Shown here one piece after another: positions 16,247 to 25,339 of a stretch of 58,687 bases of DNA (position 1 is the first letter of the stretch; every line of letters starts with the position of its first letter). The notes under the pieces were generated by a model. The model did not search any database. It was not told where the DNA came from and saw nothing but the letters and a program-made list of their open reading frames with translations. The stretch spans positions 1 to 58,687 of the forward strand of contig REDK01000123.1 of assembly GCA_007693535.1 (NCBI GenBank). Reading direction: 5' to 3'. The translations under genes and the position numbers were made by a program. This DNA comes from Chromatiaceae bacterium (GTDB taxonomy: Bacteria; Pseudomonadota; Gammaproteobacteria; Chromatiales; Chromatiaceae).

Positions 16247-17293
16247 ATGACCAGACTGCCCGCCGAATGGGAACCCCAGGCCGGGGTGATGCTGACCTGG
16301 CCCCACCCCGCCACCGACTGGGTCGACGACCTAACCGCGGTCGAGGCCCTGTATCTGCGCCTGACCGCCCTGATCACCGCCCGCGAGGCGGTGCTGATCT
16401 GCTGCCACGACGGCAGCGAGGCGGCGCGGGTGGCGAGCACGCTGGCCGCTGCCGGCATCACTCCGGGGCGGGTGCATCTGGCGGTGGCGGCCAGCAACGA
16501 TACCTGGGCGCGCGATCACGGCCCGCTCACCGTCCTCGCCGACGATGGCAGCCCACGGCTGGTCGATTTCCGCTTCAATGGTTGGGGGGGGAAATATCCG
16601 GCCGACCTGGACGATCGCATTGCCGCCCGGCTGCATGCCGGCGGCCTGTTCGGCGCCGCTGGCCTGACCAGCAGCCGGCTGGTGGCCGAGGGCGGCGCGC
16701 TGGAGTGCGACGGTGCCGGCAGCCTGCTGCTGGTGCGGCGCACACTGCTGGACCCGGCCCGCAACCCGGGTTGGGATGAGGCCGCCATCACCGCCGAACT
16801 GCAGCGCCTGCTCGGCTGCGATCGCCTGCTCTGGCTGGATCGGGGCCAGCTCAGCGGCGACGACACCGATGGCCACATCGACACCCTGGCCCGCTTCTGC
16901 GCGCCGGACTGTATCTGCCACGCGGTGAGTGACGACGCCGACGATCCCGACCACGCCGCCCTCGCCGCGCTGGCCGCCGAGCTGGCCGCGCTGCGCCAGC
17001 GCGACGGCCGCCGGTACCGGCTGCTCCCGCTGCCCCAGCCGGCCCCGATCCATGCTGCCGATGGCCGCCGCCTGCCGGCCGGCTATGCGAATTTCCTGAT
17101 CATCAATGGCGCCGTGCTGCTGCCGGTCTATGGTGACCCCAACGACGCGATCGCCGCCCGCCAGCTGGCCACCGCCTTCCCGGACCGGCAGATCGAACCG
17201 CTGGATTGCCGACCGCTGATTCGCCAGGGCGGCAGCCTGCACTGCATCAGCATGCAGTTACCGGCAGCGCTGACCCTCGGCGACAGCGGCTGA
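16247..17293 (+). CDS. aguA: Agmatine deiminase (peptidyl-arginine deiminase family)
   Basis: The enzyme hydrolyses agmatine to N-carbamoylputrescine and ammonia, one route to putrescine. The 348-residue protein starts MTRLPAEWEPQAGVMLTWPH, has WARDHGP with active-site residues near 86-92, DDTDGHIDTLARF with the catalytic His in the middle, and GGSLHCISMQLP at the C-terminus with the nucleophilic cysteine. Length fits the family. The ATG at 16247 gives the normal N-terminus; an upstream GTG would add an unsupported leader. A spermidine synthase gene lies far away at 54834. The P450 gene follows after 56 bases. The related family of peptidyl-arginine deiminases is a less likely alternative. 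Confidence 0.9.
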   Translation: MTRLPAEWEPQAGVMLTWPHPATDWVDDLTAVEALYLRLTALITAREAVLICCHDGSEAARVASTLAAAGITPGRVHLAVAASNDTWARDHGPLTVLADDGSPRLVDFRFNGWGGKYPADLDDRIAARLHAGGLFGAAGLTSSRLVAEGGALECDGAGSLLLVRRTLLDPARNPGWDEAAITAELQRLLGCDRLLWLDRGQLSGDDTDGHIDTLARFCAPDCICHAVSDDADDPDHAALAALAAELAALRQRDGRRYRLLPLPQPAPIHAADGRRLPAGYANFLIINGAVLLPVYGDPNDAIAARQLATAFPDRQIEPLDCRPLIRQGGSLHCISMQLPAALTLGDSG

Positions 17294-17349
17294 AGTGGCG
17301 CACCGCGCGGCGACGACATCAAGACCAGTACATCACGACCGACACAGCC

Positions 17350-18705
17350 ATGAGCACGCCCCCGTACCCCCTCCATGTGCGTCGCGGTCACTGGCTGACC
17401 GGCTGGCTGGCGGCCTTTCGCACCGACCGCCTCGGGCTGTTGATGGCGCACGCGCGCCACGGACCGATCGTGCGCTTCCGGCTCGGCTTCAAGACCCTGT
17501 ACTTCCTGTCCGACCCGGACCTGGTGCAAGAGATGCTGGTGACCCAGCATCGCCACCTTGGGCGCGAACCTATGTTGCGCGCGGTGCTGGCGCGGACCAT
17601 GGGCAATGGTCTGTTGACCAGCGATGGCGCCTATTGGCAGCGTCAGCGGCGCATGCTCGCGCCCGCCTTTCACCGCTCGCGGGTCCAACGCGCCGCCGAC
17701 CTCATGGTGGCCCACGCCGCGGCCCTAACCGCGCATTGGCAGGACGGCGAGGAGCGCGATCTGGAACGGGAGATGGACCGCCTGACGCTCTCCATTGTGA
17801 CCGCCGCGCTGTTTCGCATCGACAGCGCCGCGCAGGCCGACACCGTGGCCAGGGTCATCACCGCCCTGCAGGCGATCGGTAACCGGGAACTCGGGCGGCT
17901 GATCCGGCTACCGAATTGGATCCCGACCCCGGATCACCGGACCCAGCGACGCCTGTCACGCCAGCTGCGCGACATCGTCATGGCCGGCATCGACGCCCGG
18001 CGGCGCAGCGGCGACGCCGGCGACGACCTCCTCTCCATCCTGCTGGACAGCGTCGATGCCGAGACCGGCGCACGCATGACCGATGCCCAGATCTGCGACG
18101 AGGTCATCACCCTGTATCTCGCCGGCTACGACACCACCGCGTTGACCCTGAGTTTCTGCTGGTACGAACTGGCCCGCAACCCCGCGATCGCCGCGCGCCT
18201 GCACGCCGAACTCGACGCGGTGCTCCCCGCGCGCCGGCCAACGCTGGCCGACCTCGACCGCCTCCCCTACACCCGCATGCTCTTCAACGAGGCGCTGCGG
18301 CTCTATCCGCCGGCCTACTTTCTGATCCGCCAAGTGGTCCGTCCGGTGCAGATCGGCGGGCACCCGATCCGGCCCGGCGCGATCCTGATCACCAGTCCCT
18401 ACGTCATGCACCGTCATCCGGCGTACTGGGACGAGCCCGAGCGCTTCCACCCAGAGCGCTTCGCCGACCACGCCGAACGCGGCTGGCATCGCTACCGCTA
18501 CTTCCCGTTCGGTGGTGGCCCGCGCGTCTGCATCGGCAACCAATTCGCGCTGCTCGAAGGCCCGCTGATCCTCGCGACCATCGCCCGCAGCTACCGGTTC
18601 GAACTGCGCGAGCCTGGCTGGCAGGTGCAACTGGAGCCGCAGATCACCCTGGGGCCGCAGGGCGGCATGCCACTGCGCCTGCGCCGCCGCACCGCGACCG
18701 TCTGA
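17350..18705 (+). CDS. Cytochrome P450, CYP175-like by appearance
   Basis: This 451-residue haem monooxygenase shows all P450 hallmarks: LYLAGYDTTALTLSF (I helix, proton relay), EALRLYPPAYFLIR (ExxR), FHPERF, and the haem loop FPFGGGPRVCIGNQFALLEG with its thiolate cysteine. There is no obvious membrane anchor, so it is probably soluble or peripheral. The pattern YPPA..L.R, TSPYV and FALLEGP resembles, from memory, CYP175A1, the carotenoid hydroxylase of Thermus; CYP110-like fatty-acid or terpene hydroxylases are alternatives. No ferredoxin gene is adjacent. The ATG at 17350 follows the deiminase stop by 56 bases. Confidence 0.92.
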   Translation: MSTPPYPLHVRRGHWLTGWLAAFRTDRLGLLMAHARHGPIVRFRLGFKTLYFLSDPDLVQEMLVTQHRHLGREPMLRAVLARTMGNGLLTSDGAYWQRQRRMLAPAFHRSRVQRAADLMVAHAAALTAHWQDGEERDLEREMDRLTLSIVTAALFRIDSAAQADTVARVITALQAIGNRELGRLIRLPNWIPTPDHRTQRRLSRQLRDIVMAGIDARRRSGDAGDDLLSILLDSVDAETGARMTDAQICDEVITLYLAGYDTTALTLSFCWYELARNPAIAARLHAELDAVLPARRPTLADLDRLPYTRMLFNEALRLYPPAYFLIRQVVRPVQIGGHPIRPGAILITSPYVMHRHPAYWDEPERFHPERFADHAERGWHRYRYFPFGGGPRVCIGNQFALLEGPLILATIARSYRFELREPGWQVQLEPQITLGPQGGMPLRLRRRTATV

Positions 18706-18771
18706 CACCCGCCGGCAGCGGACGAGAAGCCATCCGTGCGCTCCCCGCCGGCACGAGTCGAGCACCGGCGT

Positions 18772-21700
18772 TCAGCCGGTATTGCGCATCCCCGCGGCAA
18801 TCGCGTTGATGGAGCGCAGCAGCGGGTCCAGCCATTGCTCGTGCTGTTCCTGGGATTGGTCACTGCGATAGCGTTCCAGCAGCGCGATCTGAATATGATT
18901 GAGCGGGTCGAGGTAGGCGTTGCGGCGCAGCAGTGAGACCTGTAAATCAGGGGTCTCCTCCATCAGCTGATGCAGGCCGGCAATATTGAGTACCTGGGTC
19001 AGGGTGCGCTGATATTCATCGCTGATGATTCCGAAGATGACCTGGGCGCGCTGCTGATCGCGAGCCAGACGCAGATACTGGCGTGCAATGTGCATTTCGG
19101 CCTTGAACAGCGACATCTGCGTATTGCTGAGCAGGGCACGGAAGAAGGGCCATTCCTGATACATGCGCTGCAGCTTGGCCAGGCGTTCGAGATCGCCACC
19201 ACGCCAGCGCTCGATGGCGGTGCCGATGCCGTACCAGGCCGGCAGGGTATGGCGCGCCTGCCCCCAGCCGAACACCCAGGGGATGGCGCGGATGGAGGCG
19301 AGCGAGCGGTCTGCCTGCTTGCGATAGGAGGGCCGCGAGCCGATGTTCAACTGGGCGATAGCATCGACCGGGGTGACCTCGTAGAAATAGTCCAGGAACC
19401 CCTCGGTGTCGCTGATCAATTCGCGATAGGCCTGCTCGCCGTGGCTGGCCAGCTCGGCCATGATCCCGAGATAGTCCTTGCGCGGTCGCGTGGGTGTTTC
19501 GATCAGGCAGCGGCTGGCCTTGATCAGGCCGCTGATGCCCATGGTGAGTTCGTAGAGGGCGGTCTCAGGATTGGCATAGCGATAGGAGAGCACCTCGCCC
19601 TGCTCGGTGAACTTGATGCGCCCGTGCACGGTGGCATCGGGCTGCGACAGGATCGCCTCGTGGGTGGGGCCACCGCCACGGCCGATGGTGCCGCCGCGGC
19701 CATGAAACAACAGGCATTGCACCCCGCGCACCGCACACAAGGCGACGATGCGCTCCTGCGCCTCGTAGAGATTCCAGGCCGCGGACAGGATGCCGCCGTC
19801 CTTGCAGGAATCCGAATAGCCAAGCATCACTTCCTGGAGGTTGCCCGCGGCCGCGAGCAGGGCGGCATAGGTGGCATTATCGAACAGCGCAGTCATCACC
19901 TGTTCGATATGGCTGAGATCTTCGATGGTCTCGAACAGGGGGGCGATGCGCAATTGACAAAACCAGCCCTGTGGGGTTCGCCCGGCCAGCCCGGCCAGGC
20001 GCGCCAACAGCATCACCTCCATCACATGGCTGGCACGATGGGTCATCGAGATCACGTAGGCACCGAAGGCCTGCTCGCTGATCTCGGCACGCATCCGTGC
20101 CATCACCTCGAACACCTCCAGGGTCTCGCGGGTCTCCGGGGTCAGGGTGCCCTTGTCGATATGAAAGGGATGGGGATGCGCGATCGCCTCGGCCAGAGCA
20201 ACCAGTTTCTGCTCCTCGGTAAAGGCCTGATAGAGCGGCGCCCCGGGCTGGCGGGCAAAGAGTTCGATCACCGCCAGGGTATGGCGACTGGACTCCTGGC
20301 GGATATCCAGTTGTACCAGGTGCAGACCGAAGCTCTCGACCAGGCGGATGAGGTCCTTGAGGGCGCCGTCGGCGGCCTTCGCGTCGCCGTGGCTGATCAG
20401 TGAGTCGCGGATCAAATAGAGGTCTTCGAGCAGTTCGCGCACATCGACATAGCCCTTGGTCATGTCCACCGCGCTGTCGTCGCCGGCGATCCGCTGCTGT
20501 ACCCGCGCGAGATTGGCCTCCAGCCGGTGCCGCACGATGCCGAGCTTGCGCCGGTAGGGCTCGTGCAGGTAGCGGCGCAGGGTCTGGCCCATGGTATCGA
20601 GCCAATAGTCCTCATCGGCATCCAGGCTTTCCAGAAACTGCGGCGAGGCCTGGCAGAGGCTGTCGGAATGGCTGAGGATGCGGGTCAGCCGCTTAACCCG
20701 GTCCAGGTACTCCTCCAGCAGCAATTCCGCGTGCATGCGCAGGGCCAGTTCAGTGGTCTCCGGCTTCACATAGGGGTTGCCGTCGCGATCGCCGCCGATC
20801 CAGGAGCCGAAGCGCACGAAGCTCGGCACATTGATGCCAGCGGCGATGCCATACACTCGGCGCACGGCCCGCTCTAGATTGCGATAGACCTGGGGTAGGG
20901 TCGCAAACAGCGATTCGCGGAAGAAATACAGCCCCTGGCGCACCTCATCGGTGACCTGCGGCTTGTGCACCCGCACCTCGTTGGTCTTCCAGAGGATCTG
21001 GATCTCGCCCAGGATCTCGCCCAGGCGATCCTGCTGCTCTTCCTGATTCAGCCGCTGGCGATGCAACTCCAGGGTCAGCAGGAAGATGCGGCGTTGGGTC
21101 TCCAGCGTGGTGCGGCGCTTGGCCTCGGTGGGATGGGCAGTGAAGACTGGCACATAGGCAAGCCGATCCAGCAGGCGCTGCAGCTGCTGCGGGCCGATGT
21201 CGTCGGCGGCGAAACGGCGCAAGGTGTGATCGAACGAGCCACGCCACAGGCGGCCGCCGGCACTGACCAACTGGCGCCGCTGCAGGAATGCATGCACCTC
21301 CTCGGCGATATGGGCAAGACTGAAATAGATGCTGTAGGCACGGATCACCTCGGCCAGGGTCTGCGGGTCCAGCCCGTCGATGCGCTTCATCAGCTTGGCG
21401 CGCAGCTTGGGGTTGTCCTCGGCCCGCAGGCTCAGGAAGCCCTCGCGCAACCGCTCCACCACCACTAGCACGCGTTTGCGGCTGTGTTCGCGCAGCACCT
21501 CGCCGAGCAGCGATGCAAACAGGGTGATATCCCGCTCCGGACCATTGGGTGCCAAGCCGGGTTGCATCGGATTAGGGGTTGGTGGCGTGGATGCCGCTGC
21601 TGGCGCGGGTGCGGTCGAGAGGGCGGCCGGTGTGGCGGTCGGGGACGCGGCGACCGGGGCGGACGCGGCCGCTGGCGGCTCGCTGGCAGGAGCGACGGCA

Positions 21701-21849
21701 GCCGCCGTGGTCGCTGGCGAGGTGGGCGATACCTCTGGCAGCGCGGGCGGGGGCGCTGCTGGAGTCGTCGCGGGTTCCAATGCCGGAGACTGCTCCGGGA
21801 CCGACAGCGAGGGCTGCGCCGGGGGGAAGACCGGTGGGGTATCTGTCAT
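18772..21849 (-). CDS. ppc: Phosphoenolpyruvate carboxylase with Pro/Ala-rich N-terminal extension
   Basis: The enzyme carboxylates phosphoenolpyruvate to oxaloacetate, an anaplerotic entry of CO2. The catalytic His lies in VFTAHPTEAKRRT, the glycine-rich loop is HGRGGTIGRGGGP, and the protein ends GMRNTG, the conserved C-terminus. The family-like part begins near residue 103 (RDITLFASLLGEVLREH). Residues 1-95 are a low-complexity Pro/Ala/Ser/Thr stretch not usual for this family. An in-frame ATG at 21567 (residue 95) would give a normal 931-residue enzyme, and neither start has a strong ribosome binding site. The gene is convergent with the P450 gene. Confidence 0.95.
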   Translation of the reverse strand: MTDTPPVFPPAQPSLSVPEQSPALEPATTPAAPPPALPEVSPTSPATTAAAVAPASEPPAAASAPVAASPTATPAALSTAPAPAAASTPPTPNPMQPGLAPNGPERDITLFASLLGEVLREHSRKRVLVVVERLREGFLSLRAEDNPKLRAKLMKRIDGLDPQTLAEVIRAYSIYFSLAHIAEEVHAFLQRRQLVSAGGRLWRGSFDHTLRRFAADDIGPQQLQRLLDRLAYVPVFTAHPTEAKRRTTLETQRRIFLLTLELHRQRLNQEEQQDRLGEILGEIQILWKTNEVRVHKPQVTDEVRQGLYFFRESLFATLPQVYRNLERAVRRVYGIAAGINVPSFVRFGSWIGGDRDGNPYVKPETTELALRMHAELLLEEYLDRVKRLTRILSHSDSLCQASPQFLESLDADEDYWLDTMGQTLRRYLHEPYRRKLGIVRHRLEANLARVQQRIAGDDSAVDMTKGYVDVRELLEDLYLIRDSLISHGDAKAADGALKDLIRLVESFGLHLVQLDIRQESSRHTLAVIELFARQPGAPLYQAFTEEQKLVALAEAIAHPHPFHIDKGTLTPETRETLEVFEVMARMRAEISEQAFGAYVISMTHRASHVMEVMLLARLAGLAGRTPQGWFCQLRIAPLFETIEDLSHIEQVMTALFDNATYAALLAAAGNLQEVMLGYSDSCKDGGILSAAWNLYEAQERIVALCAVRGVQCLLFHGRGGTIGRGGGPTHEAILSQPDATVHGRIKFTEQGEVLSYRYANPETALYELTMGISGLIKASRCLIETPTRPRKDYLGIMAELASHGEQAYRELISDTEGFLDYFYEVTPVDAIAQLNIGSRPSYRKQADRSLASIRAIPWVFGWGQARHTLPAWYGIGTAIERWRGGDLERLAKLQRMYQEWPFFRALLSNTQMSLFKAEMHIARQYLRLARDQQRAQVIFGIISDEYQRTLTQVLNIAGLHQLMEETPDLQVSLLRRNAYLDPLNHIQIALLERYRSDQSQEQHEQWLDPLLRSINAIAAGMRNTG

Positions 21850-22110
21850 CGTGCTGCTAGCGAGATTGCTGCTGCCGGCGCGGCCGGAACGACCGCCGGC
21901 GCGTGGGCGGCGGGATAAGGCGGAGCGGACAGGGGCGGGGCGATCGACGCGCTGGCGGAATCGGGGCCGGCATCGCCGGCGGATCAGTCCGGCAGTCTAA
22001 CCCGCACCCGACGGCAGGGAAAGGCCGGGCCGGGGCCTGCCAGCAACGACCATGCCGGCTGGGTGGTGCGCGCCCGCGGGTGACCGCGGCGCGCGCTGGC
22101 GAGCATCGGC

Positions 22111-23382
22111 TCAGGACTGTCGGGGCGCCTCCCCGGCCGCCGCCACCGGCCCGGCGACGCTGAACCCGGCCGTCTCCACCGCCTGCACCAGGGCCGGGCC
22201 ATCCACCCCGGTGCCGCGCACCTGCACCAGGCCACTCGTCAGGTCCGGTTCAGCGCTCTCCACCTGGGCCACCCCTTCCAGCGCCCGCTTCACGCTGGCG
22301 ACGCAATGCTGACAGCTCATGCCCTTGACCTGCAGCGTGACTAGATCGCCGCGCGTTTCATCGGCCGCGACCGGGCCGTTGATCGCTGGCCGGGCCAGCA
22401 GACGCTGCCACACCAGCCAGCCCAGCAGCGCCACCAGCACCAGCGCCGAGGACACCGCGATCCAGTCCACCCCATGGACATGCGGGGCAGCCGTGGCAGT
22501 CGGGCTGGCCAGTAGCCGATCGAACAGCAGGCCGAAGAGTAGGCTCATCAGCACGACGGTACCCAGATAGATCGCAAGCACGCGCCCGCCCAAGGCACGG
22601 TAAACGGCGCCAATGGTCGCGACATTGGTGGATGGCCCCGCCATCAGAAATACCAGGGCCGAGCCAGCCGGCATGCCAGCGGCGATCAGCGAGGCGGCGA
22701 TCGGCACCGAGGCGGTGGTGCAGACATAGAGCGGCAGCGAAATCGCCAGCACCACCAACATGCCTAGCAACCCCTGCGCCCAGACCTGCCCGGCGAAGAA
22801 GTCCGGCGGGGTCAGGGTGGTGACCAAGGCGGCCACCAACACGCCGCCGATCAGCCAGAGGTCGATCACCGCGAGGAGGTCGAAGATGGCATAGCGCACC
22901 GCGCCGAGCAACCCTGCGGCGCGATGGTCGCCCCTGTCGAGGACATGCGTGCGGTCAGCCTCCAGATCACTCGTGCCCGGTACCCAGCGGTTGACCAGAC
23001 CGCCGCCGACCAGGCCAGTGACGAAGGCGGCCAACACCTTGAACAGGGCGAAGGGCCAGCCCAGGAAGGCGGCGCTGACCAGGATCGAATCGACCCCAGT
23101 CTGCGGCGTGCTGATCATGAAGGCGGTGGTCGCCCCCGGCGAGGCACCATCGCGGCGCAGCCCGAGGGCGGTGGGGATGACGCCGCAGGAGCACAGCGGC
23201 AGCGGCACCCCGAGCACCGAGGCCTGGGCAACGCTCGCCATGGTCGGGCGGTTGAGATGGCTGCGGATGAGGCCGAGCGGCAGATACACGTGCATCAGAC
23301 CGGCGATGAACAGCCCGAGTAACAGCGATGGGGCGAGATCGAGCAGAATTTGCCAAAGGTGGAGGGGATACTGCGCAAGCAT
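22111..23382 (-). CDS. SO_0444/ArsP-type heavy-metal permease with HMA domain
   Basis: This is a polytopic inner-membrane permease, probably for metal or metalloid efflux. It has about eight to ten hydrophobic helices, the conserved VPLPLCSCGVIPTALGLRRDG motif (split around residues 60-80) and STPQTGVDSI, which mark the DUF318/SO_0444 group. The C-terminal about 65 residues form a heavy-metal-associated domain with the metal-binding GMSCQHCVASVKRAL. I chose the ATG at 23382 because GGAG lies 6 bases upstream; ATGs at 23388 and 23496 are alternatives. Copper or zinc export is the likely role from known relatives; the substrate cannot be told from the sequence. Confidence 0.88.
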   Translation of the reverse strand: MLAQYPLHLWQILLDLAPSLLLGLFIAGLMHVYLPLGLIRSHLNRPTMASVAQASVLGVPLPLCSCGVIPTALGLRRDGASPGATTAFMISTPQTGVDSILVSAAFLGWPFALFKVLAAFVTGLVGGGLVNRWVPGTSDLEADRTHVLDRGDHRAAGLLGAVRYAIFDLLAVIDLWLIGGVLVAALVTTLTPPDFFAGQVWAQGLLGMLVVLAISLPLYVCTTASVPIAASLIAAGMPAGSALVFLMAGPSTNVATIGAVYRALGGRVLAIYLGTVVLMSLLFGLLFDRLLASPTATAAPHVHGVDWIAVSSALVLVALLGWLVWQRLLARPAINGPVAADETRGDLVTLQVKGMSCQHCVASVKRALEGVAQVESAEPDLTSGLVQVRGTGVDGPALVQAVETAGFSVAGPVAAAGEAPRQS

Positions 23383-23794
23383 GGCCATCTCCAAAGGGCT
23401 GGTCGACAGGAAAATGGGTATCGATCGACGCACCAGCTTGGCATCGGTGGCCTGGCGGCACGATAGGGTCAGTGTCCGCTGCACGGTCCGCTGCATTGGG
23501 CGGCAACGGCAGCACCGCGACGAGCGCGGCGTTTAGGGTGTTGAAGACGGGAAGCGACAACGGGGCGGGGGCGGAACAGGCCAGAACTGGACCAGAAACT
23601 GGTCGATACTGGTCCAGGAGGGGCGCGGAGCGGCCAGCGCGACGCACGGCCGTGCAGGAAATTCAGATCACGCGTCCACTGCGCAGGGCAGTGATCCGGG
23701 CAGGGCGGTGTCCGGCCGCGGGGTTATGACTGGGCAGCGCGGCCAGCGCGGGGCCCGCGCCGCCCGCACCAGCCGGGAGGCGTCGTCGCTGCCC
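23383..23794. other. Gene-free spacer upstream of metal permease
   Basis: No credible gene is seen in these 412 bases. GTCCGCTGCA is duplicated with a 12-base period near 23474-23495. A 9-base inverted repeat (CTGGACCAG at 23587-23595, CTGGTCCAG at 23609-23617) lies in a cluster of ACTGG/CCAG words. No clear MerR-type operator with 19-base spacing was found. Confidence 0.5.
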
Positions 23795-24094
23795 TCAAAA
23801 ACCAGCGCGCTGCTGCTGCCGATACAGGTTCTGGTCGCGCTGGGCGCGGAAGCGCTCCATATCCTCCTGGCGCTCCTGTTCCTTCTCGTGCTGATCGTAG
23901 GCGAAGGCACCCAGGGCACCAACGCCGGCACCGATCAGGGCGCCGCGGCCGGCGTTGGCGGATAGCGAACCGATCGCCGCGCCGGTGGCCGCGCCAGCGG
24001 CTGCGCCGGTCGTCGTCCGCGAGGCGGTCGTCGTGCCGCAACCGGTCAGGGCCGCGGCCAGCAAAGCCACCATAGTCAGGGTTGTCGCTTTCAT
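23795..24094 (-). CDS. Glycine-zipper outer-membrane lipoprotein (first of a pair)
   Basis: This 99-residue protein starts MKATTLTMVALLAAALTGC: a lipoprotein signal with lipobox LTGC. After the cysteine comes a glycine-zipper region (GAAAGAATGAAIGSL, then RGALIGAGVGALGAF) that forms paired helices inserting in membranes, followed by a charged, Gln/Arg-rich tail (about residues 70-99) that may form a coil. The type resembles YMGG/Rick_17kDa-like lipoproteins. The ATG at 24094 is favoured by the signal peptide; an upstream start at 24184 would hide it. The neighbouring gene at 24316 is a paralogue. Function is unknown, probably envelope-related. Confidence 0.82.
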   Translation of the reverse strand: MKATTLTMVALLAAALTGCGTTTASRTTTGAAAGAATGAAIGSLSANAGRGALIGAGVGALGAFAYDQHEKEQERQEDMERFRAQRDQNLYRQQQRAGF

Positions 24095-24315
24095 CTCTGT
24101 TCTCCACGTCGAGGGCGTCCCTGCACGCTGATCTGGACCGCGGGCACTCCGTACCGCGGCGTTGATTTGGATGACCGATGCCACCGGCCGGCCCGACGGC
24201 AGAGATGGCGGTGCAGCGATCGCTGGTATCAGTCTGGTAGCGTCTGGCTGAATGGCGGCTGAATCAATGGTCTCAGCCGATGAGACCGCTGCTGTCGCCG
24301 CCGGCTGGTGCCTGG

Positions 24316-24543
24316 TCAGTCGATATTGCCCTTTTGATGTTGATCGAAGAGGAAGCCGCCCAGGGCACCAGCACCGGCGCCGATGAGCGCGCCGCGCCCA
24401 GCGTTGGCCGACAGGGAGCCGATCGCAGCACCGGTGGCGGCCCCCATTAGGGCGCCGGAACCGGCCCGCTGTGTGGTTGTCGTGCCACAGCCGGACAGGG
24501 CCAGCATGCAGCCCATAATCATCGTGACAGCAAGGATTTTCAT
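24316..24543 (-). CDS. Glycine-zipper lipoprotein, paralogue of neighbour
   Basis: This 75-residue protein starts MKILAVTMIMGCMLALSGC, a lipoprotein signal with lipobox LSGC. The glycine-zipper core GAATGAAIGSLSANAGRGA and the following LIGAGAGALGGF are almost identical to those of the downstream gene at 23795-24094, but the charged C-terminal tail is replaced by a short FDQHQKGNID. The near-identity over the zipper points to a local duplication or to gene conversion. The ATG at 24543 matches the signal peptide. A spacer of about 220 bases separates the two, so each may have its own promoter. Confidence 0.8.
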   Translation of the reverse strand: MKILAVTMIMGCMLALSGCGTTTTQRAGSGALMGAATGAAIGSLSANAGRGALIGAGAGALGGFLFDQHQKGNID

Positions 24544-24637
24544 CAGTTCGCTCCGCGCGTCTCGGAAAGTTAGTGTTGCAGACATGTCGCCAATGTCACG
24601 TCTCTACCCTGACTCTAGCCGCTGGCGGTGGCGACCG

Positions 24638-25036
24638 CTACTGGGGGCAGGGGTAGCGGGCGGCGAGGGCCCGCACCAGGCCGATAACCGGCTTTTCCTG
24701 CATGTAATCAGCGTTGTCGGCCTGGGTCCGCGCCCAGGCCAGCAGCGCCGCGCGCCCGTCATCGAGGGTGGTGCCCTCCGGATAGCAGATCAGCGGCTTG
24801 AGCTGGCGGCGATTGGCGACCGCATCGTGATATTGCACGGTAGCCTGGATGAAGGCGCGGCAGGCCAGCATGGCCGGCACGTATTCACGCGCTCCCGCCG
24901 CGACGGAGCAGACCTTGATCAGGTCGCTGGTGGTGTCGAAGGCCAGATGGTCCTCCTCGATCGCTGCCACGGCCGGGGCGGCACGGGCGAGGGCAATGAG
25001 AACAGCGACCGCAGTCTGGGGCAACGGGCGGGGCAT
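24638..25036 (-). CDS. Secreted Rap1a/Tai-family protein
   Basis: This 132-residue protein has an N-terminal signal peptide (about 24 residues, ending AVAA) and a mature domain with the Rap1a/Tai pattern: DLIKVCS near the start, ACRAFIQATVQ in the middle, ICYPEGTTLDDGRAALLAW, and the terminal LVRALAARYPCPQ. Four cysteines probably form two disulfides in the periplasm. Rap1a proteins were named as immunity partners of type VI effectors, but many members occur without an effector, and no effector gene or type VI gene is visible here. It is transcribed in the same direction as the two lipoprotein genes. Confidence 0.72.
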   Translation of the reverse strand: MPRPLPQTAVAVLIALARAAPAVAAIEEDHLAFDTTSDLIKVCSVAAGAREYVPAMLACRAFIQATVQYHDAVANRRQLKPLICYPEGTTLDDGRAALLAWARTQADNADYMQEKPVIGLVRALAARYPCPQ

Positions 25037-25339
25037 TCGGGGCTCCTGAATGATGACTGGTGGGGTGCCTGGCCAAGTGACCGATGGGGTGGCCAGGCGG
25101 GCTGACGCGTCCAGTACGAACGGCCTGGGATAGCGGGTCCGGGCGATCGCTGGTCAGGGCGACTGGTTCTTGCCTGGGTCAGCGCCGGCTGACGCGGGCC
25201 GGTCACAGTGGCGGCGATTCTAGCAATGCGAACCGGACAGCGACAGCGAACGCTGCGCGTGCCCTGTCGGCATTCGACCCGGCAGCGAGGCGCCGACAGA
25301 CGCACCACCGGCAGCCGGGCCGGGCCGCGCCGAGATCGC
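25037..25339. other. Gene-free spacer
   Basis: These 303 bases separate two minus-strand genes and hold no credible coding frame. A short hairpin (GTCAGC-GCCG-GCTGAC at 25178-25193) is present without a U-run. Nothing else stands out. Confidence 0.5.

Noticed and set aside
24638-25036. Rap1a-like gene as part of a type VI toxin-immunity module
   Set aside because: No effector or type VI gene is in the neighbourhood, so an immunity role is not supported.
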